Of a DNA stretch of 64,000 nucleotides, positions 43,949 to 53,796 are shown one piece after another. Each line of letters opens with the position of its first letter. The first letter of the stretch is position 1. The position numbers and the translations under genes were made by a program. The DNA comes from CAJINA01 sp964636125 (GTDB lineage Bacteria; Desulfobacterota; Desulfobacteria; Desulfobacterales; CAJINA01), in the NCBI GenBank assembly GCA_964636125.1, contig CAZWPX010000022.1:13311-77310 (forward strand), written 5' to 3'. Below the pieces are notes generated by a model that saw nothing but the letters and a program-made list of their open reading frames with translations, was not told where the DNA came from and did not search any database.

Positions 43949-46900
43949 ATGAGAAATCTGCAACCGGTTACGTTAAAAAATAGCACCAGCAAAGTAGCAC
44001 CCAAATTTAACAGCCTGATCATCCTGGCCGTCCTTGTTTCTGTCCTGATCTCATCCGCTTTTATAACGGGCTATCTCCTGCACCGCTTCAACCTCGATGT
44101 TATCGAAAAGGACCGGTTGCACAACAAAGGTCTGGCCTATGCGGTCAAAAGCTTTGTCGACCATGCTTACAGCCTGAATTACCAGCTTTCCATTCACTCA
44201 GGCGTCAAGGCGCCCCTTAACGATGCCGCCCCTGCCTGGGACCTCAGGGTTGCCCGCTATAACTCGGCCATCGGCCGCACCGGCCATACCGTTGCAACCA
44301 CCGGACTGCCCCTTCTGACTGAGATGCAGAAGACCTACCCTTTTGTTGATCTGTTTTTTGTTCAGGACAGCAATGGAGATCAGGTGGCCAGAAGTTTCGG
44401 TCACCTGGGCCACCGCGGCGAGCGCTGGTGGTTCAAGCAGATGACAGCCGGCGGGGACCCGCGCCCCTTCTTCTCTGGATCATACTTCTCAGTAACCGGC
44501 AACAAACCGGTCGCATCCGCATTCCACCCGGTTATCATAAATGACCGCTTCGCCGGAATCATGGGCACCGACATCAATTTTGACAGGCTGCAGGACATGA
44601 TATCGGGGTATCTGAACTCTCAGGACCTGTATGCCATTGTAATCGACACCAAAGGGGTGATTATTGCCCACCCGGACAAACAAATCCTCAAGGAGCTCTA
44701 CAATCTGAAAAAGTTAAACCGCCAGGTTCTGGTGAGGGCCGAGGGTGGCGCGGCCCTGCTGGATGCAAAAGGAAACCACCTGACCGCGGAGCAGCCCCTG
44801 GAGTGGGACCCTGCGGTTCAGGAGGTAGCCATCCTGGCCTTGAACGGAAACCAGGGATACCGCAGAGACATTCATTTCAACGGCAACCAGTGTACCTTTT
44901 ACTATGACCCGATTCCCCTGCCAGGTGCCAATGGCACCCACTATGCCACTATCCTGATAAGAAACAACGCCACTTTGAAGCATTCCCGCTTCACCCTTTT
45001 TGCATTCGTGTTTGTATTTTCACTGGTCACTATTGTCCTGCTCATTGCCCTGTTTCGATTCCAGTTTAAGCGGCTGGTCACAAAACCCCTGGAAGATGTC
45101 AATGCCGCCATGCAGAGCCTTGACTTTCCACCGGATGAAGCCCTGCAAAGTGCATCGGCCGATGAATTTCAAGTGCTTGTAAACACCTATGTGGATATGC
45201 GGATGCGCCTGGCGGCCGCCAACCAGGAGCTGGCCGAGACCAATGAAAAATTGGAACAGCGGGTGACCAAACGTACCCAGGCACTCGAAAAGACCAACCT
45301 GGCACTGCGCAAAGATATAGGACGGCGGAAAAAAGCGGAAAAAGGCTTGAAAGAGGCCGAATCCATTTACCGGCGTACGATCCAGGTTTCCCCCAATGCC
45401 ATCACCATCACCCGGCTGAAAGACAACCGCTACTTCCTGGTAAATGATACTTTTTGCCGCCTGTCGGGCTTTGCACTGGAAGAGGTAATCGATAAAACAC
45501 CGGATGAATTGGATCTTTTCGCAACAACGGCGGACAGAAAGAAACTGATCACCGCCCTGCAGACCAAGGGTGAACTGAACAACATCGAGATCCAGTTTAA
45601 ATCCCGCCAGGGAACCATCCGGGACATGCTTGTATCGGCCCGAACCCTCCGATTCCAGGGTGAAGACTGCCTGATAGCCGTGGTCATGGATATTTCCAGC
45701 CGAAAAAAAGCGGAAAACGAAGTAAGGGCCTTGAACCGGGAGCTTGAAAAACGGGTTTCCGAAAGAACGGAACAGCTGGAAATCGCAAACAGCTACCTGG
45801 AAGAGAGCATTGCCCAGGCCAGGCAGCTGGCCCGGGAGGCCCAGGCCGCCAGTGTGGCTAAAAGTGCGTTCCTGGCCAACATGAGTCATGAGATCCGCAC
45901 GCCGATGAACGGTATTATCGGGATGTGCAATCTGGCAAGGGCCACCAAAACAGACCCCAAACAGTCAGAATACCTGCAAATTATCAATTCATCCGGTAAA
46001 GCCCTGCTCGCCCTGATCAACGACATCCTGGACTTTTCAAAAATTGAGGCCGGCAAGCTCAGTTTTGAAGAAATTCCTTTCACTTTCAATCAGGTGATGG
46101 ATGACGTTCTCGATCTTTTCCTGAATAAAATACCAGACCGGGACATCGAGATGGTACTGGATATCTCGGAAGACACACCCCAACGCCTGATTTCAGATCC
46201 ACTGAGGCTGCGCCAGGTCATGGTAAACCTGCTGTCGAATGCCTTGAAATTTACCGAATCAGGGGAAATCCACATCTCGGTTAAGCCAGAAAAGGATTCC
46301 GACGACACCATCACCCTGCTTTTTTGCGTCCGTGATACCGGCATCGGGATCGCCCCTGAAATTCATGATAAATTGTTTGATGTCTTTTCCCAGGCGGACT
46401 GTTCGACCACACGCAAATATGGCGGCACCGGGCTGGGCCTGGCCATCTGCAAACGGATTGTGCGTCTGATGGGCGGAGAAATATGGGTCGAGAGTGATAT
46501 CGGCCAGGGCAGCCGTTTCTATTTTAACGCTGCTTTCAAAAAGGTGGGAAATGAAAAGCCGCGCAAACTTGATTTGCCTGAAAATCTGAAGAACCGGAAT
46601 GCGTTGATCGTGGAGGACAACGCTACCACCCGGATCGTCCTGGCTCGGTATGTAAATTCGCTGGGCTTCAACACCGAAACCACCGACAGTGCCGAACAAG
46701 GGCTTGCATCTGTGGCCCGCACCACGACCGCCAACCCGTACACCCTGGTGCTGATGGACATCAGTCTGCCCGGCCTGGATGGATTATCGGCCCTGCCCAA
46801 AATGAAGGCATTCGAAAGCACCGCCAAAACCTGTTTCATTATCATCAGTGCATCGGGACATGAGGCCGAAGCCGAACGGATTGCCCACATGAACGGGGCC

Positions 46901-47875
46901 CATTTCATTATGAAACCGGTTAAGCAATCCACCCTTTACAACACCATCATGGCCGCCTTTGGTTACCGGCAGCCAGTCAATCAGCCGACGGCCGATACAT
47001 ACCGGATGGAAGTCGGGGCCTTCAACGACCTCAAGTTCCTCCTGGTGGAGGACAACCTGATTAACCAGCGGGTCGCCATTGAGATCCTAAAAGAAACCGG
47101 CGTGCACCTGGACGTGGCTGAAAATGGTAAGCAAGCCGTGGCGGCGGTCCAGAAAAATGACTACGATATGGTGCTCATGGACATCCAGATGCCCGAAATG
47201 GATGGACTGGAAGCCACCCGTATCATCCGTGACAACCCGGGTCTTGCGGCCTTGCCGATTATCGCCATTACCGCGCATACCATGGCCGGCGATCGCCAGC
47301 AGTGCCTGCGGGCAGGGATGAACGATTATGTATCCAAACCCATAGATCGGGGCCAGCTCTTCAGGGTCATCCACAGCAACCTGCCTAATTCTCCGGGGTT
47401 TGGTCCCCTGTTTTCAGCGACCGGGTCAAAGACGCCGCCTGCTGAAAACAGCCGGCCCGCAATTAACAAGTACCCCCCAGCTGACAATCAGCCTTTGATT
47501 GATAATCAGATAGCGAACCTGCCGGGACTAAACGTTCAAGAGGGACTGGACCGAATTGGTGGATCCATCGAGTTGTACCTTGAAATCGTACGGGAATACT
47601 GTGCCCTCAACCGTGATTTTGTGGCGGAATTCGAGACCCTGCTGGACAAAGCGGATATTCGGAATGCCAAAATAAAAGCACACTCTTTAAAAGGCGCGGC
47701 AGGCAACATTGCCGCTGAAGAGTTATACACGGCAGCCCATGAACTCGAAAAAGCCTGCCACTCCGGAGATCTCCAGGCAATCAAGAGCCAGCTGACGCCC
47801 GTCGCCGAAAACCTGCAGGAAATCTTGAAAGTCACCGACCACCTGAACAGCCTGCCAGACAACGGGCATCTCTAA
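43949..47875 (+). CDS. Hybrid phosphorelay kinase: dCache, HAMP, PAS, HisKA, HATPase, two receivers, Hpt (1308 aa)
   Basis: A full His-Asp-His relay in one protein. Helix 1 (about 22-46), periplasmic double-Cache sensor (to about 345: WWFKQM, FSGSYFSVTGNKP, GIMGTDINFDRLQ, IIAHPD), helix 2 (350-370), HAMP, coiled coil, PAS (about 470-590), H-box ANMSHEIRTPMNGIIG (His about 647), N-box LSNALKF, GTGLGLAICKR, receiver 1 (VEDNATT, LMDISLPGLDG), receiver 2 (VEDNLIN, LMDIQMPEMDG, KPID) and Hpt with AHSLKGAAGN. dCache domains often sense small organic ligands. Similar in design to BarA/TorS-type kinases and to the gene at 56.5 kb. No cognate regulator is adjacent. Confidence 0.95.
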   Translation: MRNLQPVTLKNSTSKVAPKFNSLIILAVLVSVLISSAFITGYLLHRFNLDVIEKDRLHNKGLAYAVKSFVDHAYSLNYQLSIHSGVKAPLNDAAPAWDLRVARYNSAIGRTGHTVATTGLPLLTEMQKTYPFVDLFFVQDSNGDQVARSFGHLGHRGERWWFKQMTAGGDPRPFFSGSYFSVTGNKPVASAFHPVIINDRFAGIMGTDINFDRLQDMISGYLNSQDLYAIVIDTKGVIIAHPDKQILKELYNLKKLNRQVLVRAEGGAALLDAKGNHLTAEQPLEWDPAVQEVAILALNGNQGYRRDIHFNGNQCTFYYDPIPLPGANGTHYATILIRNNATLKHSRFTLFAFVFVFSLVTIVLLIALFRFQFKRLVTKPLEDVNAAMQSLDFPPDEALQSASADEFQVLVNTYVDMRMRLAAANQELAETNEKLEQRVTKRTQALEKTNLALRKDIGRRKKAEKGLKEAESIYRRTIQVSPNAITITRLKDNRYFLVNDTFCRLSGFALEEVIDKTPDELDLFATTADRKKLITALQTKGELNNIEIQFKSRQGTIRDMLVSARTLRFQGEDCLIAVVMDISSRKKAENEVRALNRELEKRVSERTEQLEIANSYLEESIAQARQLAREAQAASVAKSAFLANMSHEIRTPMNGIIGMCNLARATKTDPKQSEYLQIINSSGKALLALINDILDFSKIEAGKLSFEEIPFTFNQVMDDVLDLFLNKIPDRDIEMVLDISEDTPQRLISDPLRLRQVMVNLLSNALKFTESGEIHISVKPEKDSDDTITLLFCVRDTGIGIAPEIHDKLFDVFSQADCSTTRKYGGTGLGLAICKRIVRLMGGEIWVESDIGQGSRFYFNAAFKKVGNEKPRKLDLPENLKNRNALIVEDNATTRIVLARYVNSLGFNTETTDSAEQGLASVARTTTANPYTLVLMDISLPGLDGLSALPKMKAFESTAKTCFIIISASGHEAEAERIAHMNGAHFIMKPVKQSTLYNTIMAAFGYRQPVNQPTADTYRMEVGAFNDLKFLLVEDNLINQRVAIEILKETGVHLDVAENGKQAVAAVQKNDYDMVLMDIQMPEMDGLEATRIIRDNPGLAALPIIAITAHTMAGDRQQCLRAGMNDYVSKPIDRGQLFRVIHSNLPNSPGFGPLFSATGSKTPPAENSRPAINKYPPADNQPLIDNQIANLPGLNVQEGLDRIGGSIELYLEIVREYCALNRDFVAEFETLLDKADIRNAKIKAHSLKGAAGNIAAEELYTAAHELEKACHSGDLQAIKSQLTPVAENLQEILKVTDHLNSLPDNGHL

Positions 47876-48165
47876 ACTAACTTCTTCAGCGCTTATCAGA
47901 CAGGTTCCCGGGCACTGCCAGCCCTCGTGAACCTGTTCAGACCATTACGCCTTTCCCTATTGTATAATAAGACCAAGTAGCACCACCGGCCAGCTGCCAT
48001 CTCACAGCGGTCTTCGGGTTTCCCCAGTGCCTGTCTTCAAGCCACCTGGCAATCTGCCTTTTTTGTTGACTACCTTTCGAAAACGAAGTAACAATCATAT
48101 TTCGAATGGCGTTCGAATAATGATCAAGGACCTCAAGATCGCAGCAATTAGGGGAGGGAGACACA
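47876..48165. other. Intergenic region between phosphorelay kinase and SDR cluster
   Basis: Contains an imperfect hairpin ACAGGTTC/GAACCTGT (47900-47936) after the kinase, the promoter at 48066-48094 and three TTCGAA boxes (48076, 48101, 48112). No gene is seen. Confidence 0.5.
48066..48117 (+). promoter_or_regulatory. Candidate sigma-70 promoter with TTCGAA boxes
   Basis: TTGACT (48066-48071), a 17-base spacer and TAACAA (48089-48094) make a good sigma-70 promoter. TTCGAA occurs in the spacer (48076-48081) and twice just downstream of the -10 (48101-48106 and 48112-48117), with near-symmetry TTCGAATGGCGTTCGAA. The placement suits a repressor site for the SDR-ThDP-transporter cluster; the TetR protein at 53.2 kb is a candidate binder (inference). 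Confidence 0.5.
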
Positions 48166-49002
48166 ATGTACAGTGACCTGAAAGGAAAGACCGCGCTGGT
48201 CACCGGAGCCGGTAAACGCTCGGGGATTGGTTACGCCATTGCCTGCGCCCTGGCCAAAAGCGGCAGCAATGTTGTCATCGCTGACCTGGGCCAGGCCGCG
48301 GGCGAAGACGCCCAGGTGGCAACCGGTGCCCAGGCAGAGATGGAGGCCATTGCCGCCGAAATGCAAAGCGCATACGGTGTCAAAAGTCTGGCCGTAACTG
48401 TCGATGTCGCGTCCCCGGCGGCGATTTCTGCAATGATCCAGGTCGTCAGCGACCGGTTTGCATCCGTCGAGATCCTCTGTAACAATGCCGGCGCCTCCTT
48501 TGGGGTTCCCAACGCGGTGCACACTTACGATGAAGCGGCCTGGATGAAAACCATTGATATTAACCTGCACAGCGTTTTCCGCATGTCACGGGCCATTATA
48601 CCGCTCATGACCCCCGGCGGGGGTACTATTATCAATACCGCATCACGGGCCGGCAAGGTTCCGCCTATCTTTAACGGTGCCTATGCCGTGGCCAAAGCAG
48701 GGGTTATCATGCTCACCAAGGTCATGGCCCGGGAATTAGCCGGCATGGGTATCCGGGTCAACGCCATCTGCCCTGGCCAGATTATGACTGACCTGGAAAA
48801 GTGGCGTTTTGGACTCGAGGCCCAGTTTTTTGAATCTACGGTTGAAGAAAGGGAAGCGGAAATGTGCAAATCCATTCCCCTGGGCAGAATCGGAAAACCG
48901 GAAGAAGTCGGCGCCCTGGTGGCCTTTCTGGCATCGGAGGCATCGGCCTACCTGACAGGTCAGGCCGTCAACATAACCGGTGGACAATTAATGGAATTAT
49001 AA
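48166..49002 (+). CDS. Short-chain dehydrogenase/reductase (278 aa)
   Basis: A classical SDR: TGAGKRSGIGYAIA cofactor motif, NNAGASFG, NTASRAGK with catalytic Ser, GAYAVAKAG with Tyr and Lys, and CPGQIMTDLE. FabG-like fold; substrate unknown. GGGGAGGGAG precedes the ATG and the ThDP enzyme follows after 12 bases, so both are in one operon. It could oxidise or reduce a hydroxy/keto substrate or product of that enzyme (inference). Confidence 0.88.
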   Translation: MYSDLKGKTALVTGAGKRSGIGYAIACALAKSGSNVVIADLGQAAGEDAQVATGAQAEMEAIAAEMQSAYGVKSLAVTVDVASPAAISAMIQVVSDRFASVEILCNNAGASFGVPNAVHTYDEAAWMKTIDINLHSVFRMSRAIIPLMTPGGGTIINTASRAGKVPPIFNGAYAVAKAGVIMLTKVMARELAGMGIRVNAICPGQIMTDLEKWRFGLEAQFFESTVEEREAEMCKSIPLGRIGKPEEVGALVAFLASEASAYLTGQAVNITGGQLMEL

Positions 49003-49014
49003 GGGAGAAATAGC

Positions 49015-50709
49015 ATGGCAACGATTACAGGTGGTCAACTCGCAGCGGAAACCCTGGTAGAAAAACAGGTGGAATACATATTTACACTCAGCGGTGGACA
49101 TATCACCCCCATTTATCAGTATCTGGAAGATACGGCCGTGCAGTTATTCGACACTCGCCATGAACAGGCAGCCGTATTCATGGCCGAGGCATGGGGCAAG
49201 ATGACCCGCAAGCCCGGGGTGGCCATGGTAACCGCAGGTCCCGGGTTCACTAATGCCCTCACCGGAATTGCCAGCGCCTATTTCTCCAACACTCCGCTGG
49301 TGCTGATCGCTGGTTGTGTAGGGCTGGACCACAAGGAGAAGCTTGATCTGCAGGACATGTTTCAAGAACCGGTCATCTCCCCGATGGTTAAAAAAACCCT
49401 GGTCTGCCAGAAAACAGAACGGGTCCCGGAATTCGTTGACCTGGCATTTCGGCTGGCCGTGAGCGGCCGACCCGGTCCGGTCTACCTGGAAATTCCTGTC
49501 GATGTGCTCAACAATGCCGTCGAGGAAACTGCCGTTAAAAAAATCCAAACGCACCTGGATTCAAAACCGGTTGACCGCCAGGGTGCCGCCGAGACGCTGA
49601 ACCTGCTCCGCAACAGTGAAAAACCGATTGTAATTGCCGGAACCGGTGCGTGGCAGGCCGAGGCTGAAAAGGAACTCACCGCGTTCATCGAAAAAGCGGG
49701 GATCCCTGTTTTCACCTCCCTGTCCGGACGCGGCACGGTTTCAGACGCCCACCCCCTTTGTTTTGAAGGGGCTCTGGCCATCCGGCCGGGCGGGGCTTTT
49801 GCCGCTTACCTTGAAACGGACCTCGTGATCATTCTGGGAACCCGGATTTCACTCTATTACATGTTCGGGGATGTATTCAACCCGGCCGCAAAAATGGTCC
49901 AGGTGGACATACACGCTGAAGAGATCGGTCGTAACCGGGCTATTGACCTGCCCATCGTCAGCGACCTGCAGGCCTTTTTGGCCGAATGCAACGCTCTATT
50001 GGACGCAGATGATCTGTCCGCTGACCTGCAAACCCGTTTCGCACCCTGGATTACAACCCTTGAAACCGCCGACACCGCCGGCAAACAGCCGAGTACCGCC
50101 GACTGGGAGAGCGACAACACGCCTATTCATCCCCTGCGCCTGGCACGCGAGGTCGACCGTTTCATGGTCCGGGAAGATGACATTGTCGTGGCCGATGGCG
50201 GAGACACCACCACCTGGATGGGCATGACCCGCACCATTAAGCAACCCGGCCACTATCTTGACTATGGTATATTTGGATCCCTGGCTGTCGGCCTGCCCTA
50301 TGCCAATGCCGCCAAATTGAAAAATCCCGACAAACGGGTCCTGCTCATTTCCGGTGATGGCTCCATCGGTTTCAATTTCATGGAATTTGAAAACGCCATC
50401 CGTAAAAAACTGCCCCTCGTGGTGGTGATCAGCAATGATCTTGGCTGGGGTATGATCCGACACAGCCAGGAGATCAGAATCGGTCACGCCATAGAAGCCG
50501 GCACCTATATCGGCCGGGTGGATTACCACCTGATGGTGGAAGCCATGGGCGGCAAGGGTTTTCTGGTTGAAAAGCCCGCGGATATCCGGCCGGCCATCGC
50601 GGCCGCCTTTGCATCCGGCCAGACTTGCTGCATCAATGTCATGACCGACCCCACGACCGTCAGCCCGGGCAGCATGGCCCTTGCCAATGTGGGGGCGTAT
50701 AAGGCTTGA
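49015..50709 (+). CDS. Thiamine diphosphate-dependent enzyme, acetolactate synthase-like (564 aa)
   Basis: Three-domain ThDP enzyme: Pyr domain with catalytic Glu50 in RHEQAA, AGPGFTNALTG, central domain IVIAGTGAW, and PP domain with GDGSIGFNFMEFE (near 447) and ISNDLGWGM as the ThDP/Mg motif. Similar to IlvB but no small regulatory subunit gene is nearby, and it sits between an SDR and a transporter, so a catabolic or carboligase role (2-hydroxyacyl-CoA lyase, acyloin or diketone chemistry) is more likely than branched-chain amino acid synthesis (inference). Confidence 0.85.
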   Translation: MATITGGQLAAETLVEKQVEYIFTLSGGHITPIYQYLEDTAVQLFDTRHEQAAVFMAEAWGKMTRKPGVAMVTAGPGFTNALTGIASAYFSNTPLVLIAGCVGLDHKEKLDLQDMFQEPVISPMVKKTLVCQKTERVPEFVDLAFRLAVSGRPGPVYLEIPVDVLNNAVEETAVKKIQTHLDSKPVDRQGAAETLNLLRNSEKPIVIAGTGAWQAEAEKELTAFIEKAGIPVFTSLSGRGTVSDAHPLCFEGALAIRPGGAFAAYLETDLVIILGTRISLYYMFGDVFNPAAKMVQVDIHAEEIGRNRAIDLPIVSDLQAFLAECNALLDADDLSADLQTRFAPWITTLETADTAGKQPSTADWESDNTPIHPLRLAREVDRFMVREDDIVVADGGDTTTWMGMTRTIKQPGHYLDYGIFGSLAVGLPYANAAKLKNPDKRVLLISGDGSIGFNFMEFENAIRKKLPLVVVISNDLGWGMIRHSQEIRIGHAIEAGTYIGRVDYHLMVEAMGGKGFLVEKPADIRPAIAAAFASGQTCCINVMTDPTTVSPGSMALANVGAYKA

Positions 50710-50986
50710 TGAGGATTCAAGGAGTCCAGGGTCCGAGGGTTCAAGTGAAACGCTGAAAACCTTTGACTTCCGGGTGTGGCTCCCAGCTGAAACCGGGGGG
50801 CACCCCTCCCGGGAGTCGCGATTCGCGATAAACGGAACAAGCGCTTATGGGTGGTTCGGCCGGTCAATTTGGGTTTTCCTTGACCCCTTGAATCCTCGAA
50901 TCCTTGAACCCTTTGCCCCAGACATGGACGCGCCCAAAGAGGATTGAGCGGTAAGCCGCATAGCAGACTAACTTACAGGAGGATGT
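50710..50986. repeat. Intergenic stretch with inverted GGATTCAAGG-type repeats
   Basis: GGATTCAAGGAGTCCAGGG at its left (50713-50745) and CCCCTTGAATCC, CGAATCCTTGAACCC at its right (50880-50912) form an imperfect inverted pair about 200 bases apart. The CCCTTGA units recur upstream of the hydrolase at 29.5 kb. A dispersed repeat element; it separates the ThDP gene from the transporter. Confidence 0.45.
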
Positions 50987-51922
50987 ATGGATCCGGTAGC
51001 CATTGACCAGGTCAGGCTGAATTTTAATCCCCAGGGTCTGATGATCATCAACGCCGCCATCGGGCTGATGATGCTCGGGGTCGCCCTGGATCTCAAGGTC
51101 GCAGATTTCAAAAGAATTATCGCATCCCCCAAAGCACCGGCAATCGGCCTGTTCGCCCAGTTCGTTCTCCTGCCGGCCTTTACGTTCGGACTCACCCTGC
51201 TTATCAAGCCGCATCCGTCCATTGCCCTGGGTATGATCCTGGTGGCCGCCTGCCCGGGGGGAAACCTGTCGAACCTCATGACCTACCTGGCCAAGGGCAA
51301 CTGCGCCGTCTCCATCAGCATGACCGCCGTATCCACAGCCGCGGCCATTGTGATGACGCCCCTCAATCTCTCCATCTGGGGCGGCCTCAACCCGGCCACA
51401 GCGCCCATCCTGCAAAGGGTAAGCCTGAACCCCATGGATGTCTTTACCACTGTGTTTATTATCCTGGGTATTCCCCTTATCCTGGGCATGACCCTTTCCA
51501 GGGCTTTTCCCAATCTGGCAGACCGGGTCCGGAAACCATTTAAGATCTTTGCGCTGGTGTTCTTTATCCTGATTGTGCTGGGGGCGCTGGCGGTCAATTT
51601 CAAGATTTTCCTGCAAGTCATCGGCCTGGTGATCTTCGTGGTTTTCCTGCACAACGCCCTGGCCCTGAACCTCGGCTACTGGACCGGGCGCATGCTGCGC
51701 CTGCCGGAAGGCGACTGCCGGGCGGTTGCCATTGAAGTCGGTATCCAGAATTCGGCCCTGGGGCTCATCCTGGTGTTCAACTTCTTTGACGGCATGGGCG
51801 GCATGGCCATTCTGGTCGCCTGGTGGGGGATTTGGCACATCCTCGCCGGCCTGGTTACGGCCTTTATTTTCACTCGGTTTAAGATACCGGAAGACCCTAC
51901 CTGCGAGGCTCCCGGGCTCTGA
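50987..51922 (+). CDS. Bile acid:sodium symporter (BASS) family transporter (311 aa)
   Basis: An inner-membrane protein with nine or ten hydrophobic segments (for example IINAAIGLMMLGVALDLKV, GMILVAACPGGNLSNLMTYL, IFALVFFILIVLGALAV). CPGGNLSN and EVGIQNSALGL are the crossing-helix motifs of the BASS fold that hold sodium and substrate. Members carry bile acids, pyruvate, pantoate and other organic anions; here it probably imports or exports the organic acid used by the neighbouring ThDP and SDR enzymes (inference). AGGAGG 5 bases before ATG. Confidence 0.9.
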   Translation: MDPVAIDQVRLNFNPQGLMIINAAIGLMMLGVALDLKVADFKRIIASPKAPAIGLFAQFVLLPAFTFGLTLLIKPHPSIALGMILVAACPGGNLSNLMTYLAKGNCAVSISMTAVSTAAAIVMTPLNLSIWGGLNPATAPILQRVSLNPMDVFTTVFIILGIPLILGMTLSRAFPNLADRVRKPFKIFALVFFILIVLGALAVNFKIFLQVIGLVIFVVFLHNALALNLGYWTGRMLRLPEGDCRAVAIEVGIQNSALGLILVFNFFDGMGGMAILVAWWGIWHILAGLVTAFIFTRFKIPEDPTCEAPGL

Positions 51923-52027
51923 GCAGCGCGCGTTTGTAACCGCTGCAGACACTTGCAGGCGCCTGTGCTGCATTGCAACATTTCTGTAGCCTGGCCCCCG
52001 GATGCCAGGTTGTAAAGGTCAAAATAC

Positions 52028-52843
52028 ATGTTACCTGTCTCGTTTGAAAACAAAGTCGTGGCCATCACCGGCGCTGCCAGCGGCATCGGGCTGGCTCTCG
52101 CCCACAAATTCGCCGCCCAGGGCGCCTTTATCGGACTTATCGACATGGACGCCCAGGCACTTGCCGCCCAGGCCCAGGCATTCCGGGAATCCGGATCCCG
52201 GGTTATGACGGCAGCCTGTGACGTCACTGACCAGGCTGCGTGCACTGCGGCCATACAAAAGATCATCCGCGAATTGGGCGGCATCGATGTTCTCATTAAC
52301 AACGCCGGCATTACCCAGCGCGGTCAATTTACCGACACCCGGGTGGCCGTGTTCCGCAAGGTCATGGAGGTCAACTACTTTGGCTCTTTATACTGCACGA
52401 AGGCCGCCATTGACAGCCTGATCGAACGCCGGGGCATGATCATCGTCAACGAAAGTGTGGCCGGCATTACACCGCTGCTGGGCAGGACCGGTTACAGCGC
52501 CAGCAAACACGCCCTGCACGGGCTTTTCACTTCTTTGCGCTGTGAACTCAGGCACAAGGGCGTACACGTACTGATCGTCTGCCCGGGTTTCATTAAAACA
52601 AACCTGCAAACCCGTGCCCTGGGTGCCGACGGCGGCATCGCCGCCCGGCCACAGTCCCGGGTGGGCCAGCAGGCGACCCCTGAAAGTGCGGCCGAGGAGA
52701 TCTTCCAGGCGGCTGCCAGACTGAAGCCCCTGCTGGTACTGACCTTGATGGGCAAGATCGGATACTGGGTCAGCCGGGTTGCCCCGGTGCTGTATGAAAA
52801 AATGATGACCCGTAAATTTCGGGACGAACTCAGTCCGGAGTAA
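52028..52843 (+). CDS. Short-chain dehydrogenase/reductase, second copy in cluster (271 aa)
   Basis: SDR with TGAASGIGLALA, NNAGITQRG, Ser in VNESVAG, GYSASKHAL and CPGFIKTN. The C-terminal part is extended with a hydrophobic segment (LVLTLMGKIGYWVSRVAPVL), as in SDRs that act on hydrophobic substrates near the membrane. Not closely similar to the SDR at 48.2 kb. The small gene at 52846 begins at its stop codon. Confidence 0.88.
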   Translation: MLPVSFENKVVAITGAASGIGLALAHKFAAQGAFIGLIDMDAQALAAQAQAFRESGSRVMTAACDVTDQAACTAAIQKIIRELGGIDVLINNAGITQRGQFTDTRVAVFRKVMEVNYFGSLYCTKAAIDSLIERRGMIIVNESVAGITPLLGRTGYSASKHALHGLFTSLRCELRHKGVHVLIVCPGFIKTNLQTRALGADGGIAARPQSRVGQQATPESAAEEIFQAAARLKPLLVLTLMGKIGYWVSRVAPVLYEKMMTRKFRDELSPE

Positions 52844-52845
52844 AA

Positions 52846-53142
52846 ATGTTCAAAACCTATCAGCTTCAGTATGGCTATATGCATTGTGTAGGCCGCACGA
52901 CCTATAGTGCCGGCAGTGTCGACACCCAGGCCAAAGCCCTGGCCTGGGTCCAATCCCAGGCCCGTGACAATCCGCCGGTGCGGGTGCCGGATGAAGACCC
53001 GGTCCGCTGGTGCCCGGTCCGGCACTGCCACATGAAGCGCCAGAAACCTTGGTTTGCCTTTCGGGAGGCAGCCTCTGCAGGGCCGGCTGAACCGGCGCCG
53101 GATGCCACCTGTCAGGTAAAACAACCTGTAATTATAATATGA
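52846..53142 (+). CDS. Small hypothetical protein (98 aa)
   Basis: Starts two bases after the SDR stop with GGAG 5 bases before the ATG (within the SDR stop region), pointing to coupled translation. It has a WCPVRHCHMKRQKPWFAF centre with CxxxxC and a basic/aromatic patch. No family recognised. The opposite strand also has open frames, but context favours this one. Confidence 0.5.
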   Translation: MFKTYQLQYGYMHCVGRTTYSAGSVDTQAKALAWVQSQARDNPPVRVPDEDPVRWCPVRHCHMKRQKPWFAFREAASAGPAEPAPDATCQVKQPVIII

Positions 53143-53172
53143 TAACAACCTGAAACATAGTTGAATTGAGCC

Positions 53173-53796
53173 ATGGGACTTAAAGAGAGAAGAAAAAGAG
53201 AAAGACAGGAACGGCGCAGCCAGATTCTGGACGCCGCCCGCTCTTTGCTCTTTGCAAAAGGCCTCCACGCCACCTCCATTAACCAGATTGCCAAACAGGC
53301 CGAACTGGGTGTCGGCACGATCTATTTTTACTACAAAAATAAAGAAGAGATCTTTGCCGACCTCCAGGAAGAGGGCCTGGAATTGCTTTTTGCCCGGATA
53401 CTCAAGATAAGCAACCAGAATCTGCCTGCCGACAAGAAGCTTCGCGATATCGGTCTTCAATACATCCGCTTCACCCGGGAAAGTCGGGACTACTATGATA
53501 TCATCAACTATTTCCTGGCCTCCCCGGAAATCTTTTTTGCACCGAACCTGAAAAGCAAGGTAGACCGCCACGGCAGCCAGATTATCGGACTGCTTGTGGA
53601 AACAATCAACGCCGGCGTCCGCTCCGGCCTGTTCCAAAGTGATAACCCGCGCCGGGATGCCATCACCCTCTGGGGCACCCTGCACGGCCTGACCCAGTTC
53701 CGAAAACTTAAAGATACCATTTTAGACGGCGACTCGCATAAAACCATTCTCGACCATGCCGTGGATCATTTTATAAAAGGATTGCGGCATGGATAG
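53173..53796 (+). CDS. TetR-family transcriptional regulator (207 aa)
   Basis: N-terminal TetR helix-turn-helix: RRSQILDAARSLLFAKGLHA, TSINQIAKQAELGVGTIYFY, YKNKEEIFADL. The C-terminal ligand domain is variable, as usual. A basic leader (KERRKRERQERR) precedes it. Its stop overlaps the nitroreductase start by 8 bases. It probably represses this cluster, responding to a substrate or a redox-active compound; the TTCGAA boxes at 48.1 kb are possible sites (inference). Confidence 0.92.
   Translation: MGLKERRKRERQERRSQILDAARSLLFAKGLHATSINQIAKQAELGVGTIYFYYKNKEEIFADLQEEGLELLFARILKISNQNLPADKKLRDIGLQYIRFTRESRDYYDIINYFLASPEIFFAPNLKSKVDRHGSQIIGLLVETINAGVRSGLFQSDNPRRDAITLWGTLHGLTQFRKLKDTILDGDSHKTILDHAVDHFIKGLRHG

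Noticed and set aside
49015..50709. Naming the ThDP enzyme ilvB
   Set aside because: There is no ilvH/ilvN or ilvC nearby and the context is an SDR/transporter cluster, so the symbol is not supported.
50864..51973. Minus-strand 369-codon frame opposite the BASS transporter
   Set aside because: Its composition (Gln/His/Asp-rich) is that of an antisense shadow of a hydrophobic membrane protein gene.
52492..53685. Long minus-strand frame across the SDR, small protein and TetR genes
   Set aside because: It overlaps three plus-strand genes with clear family motifs and ribosome sites.
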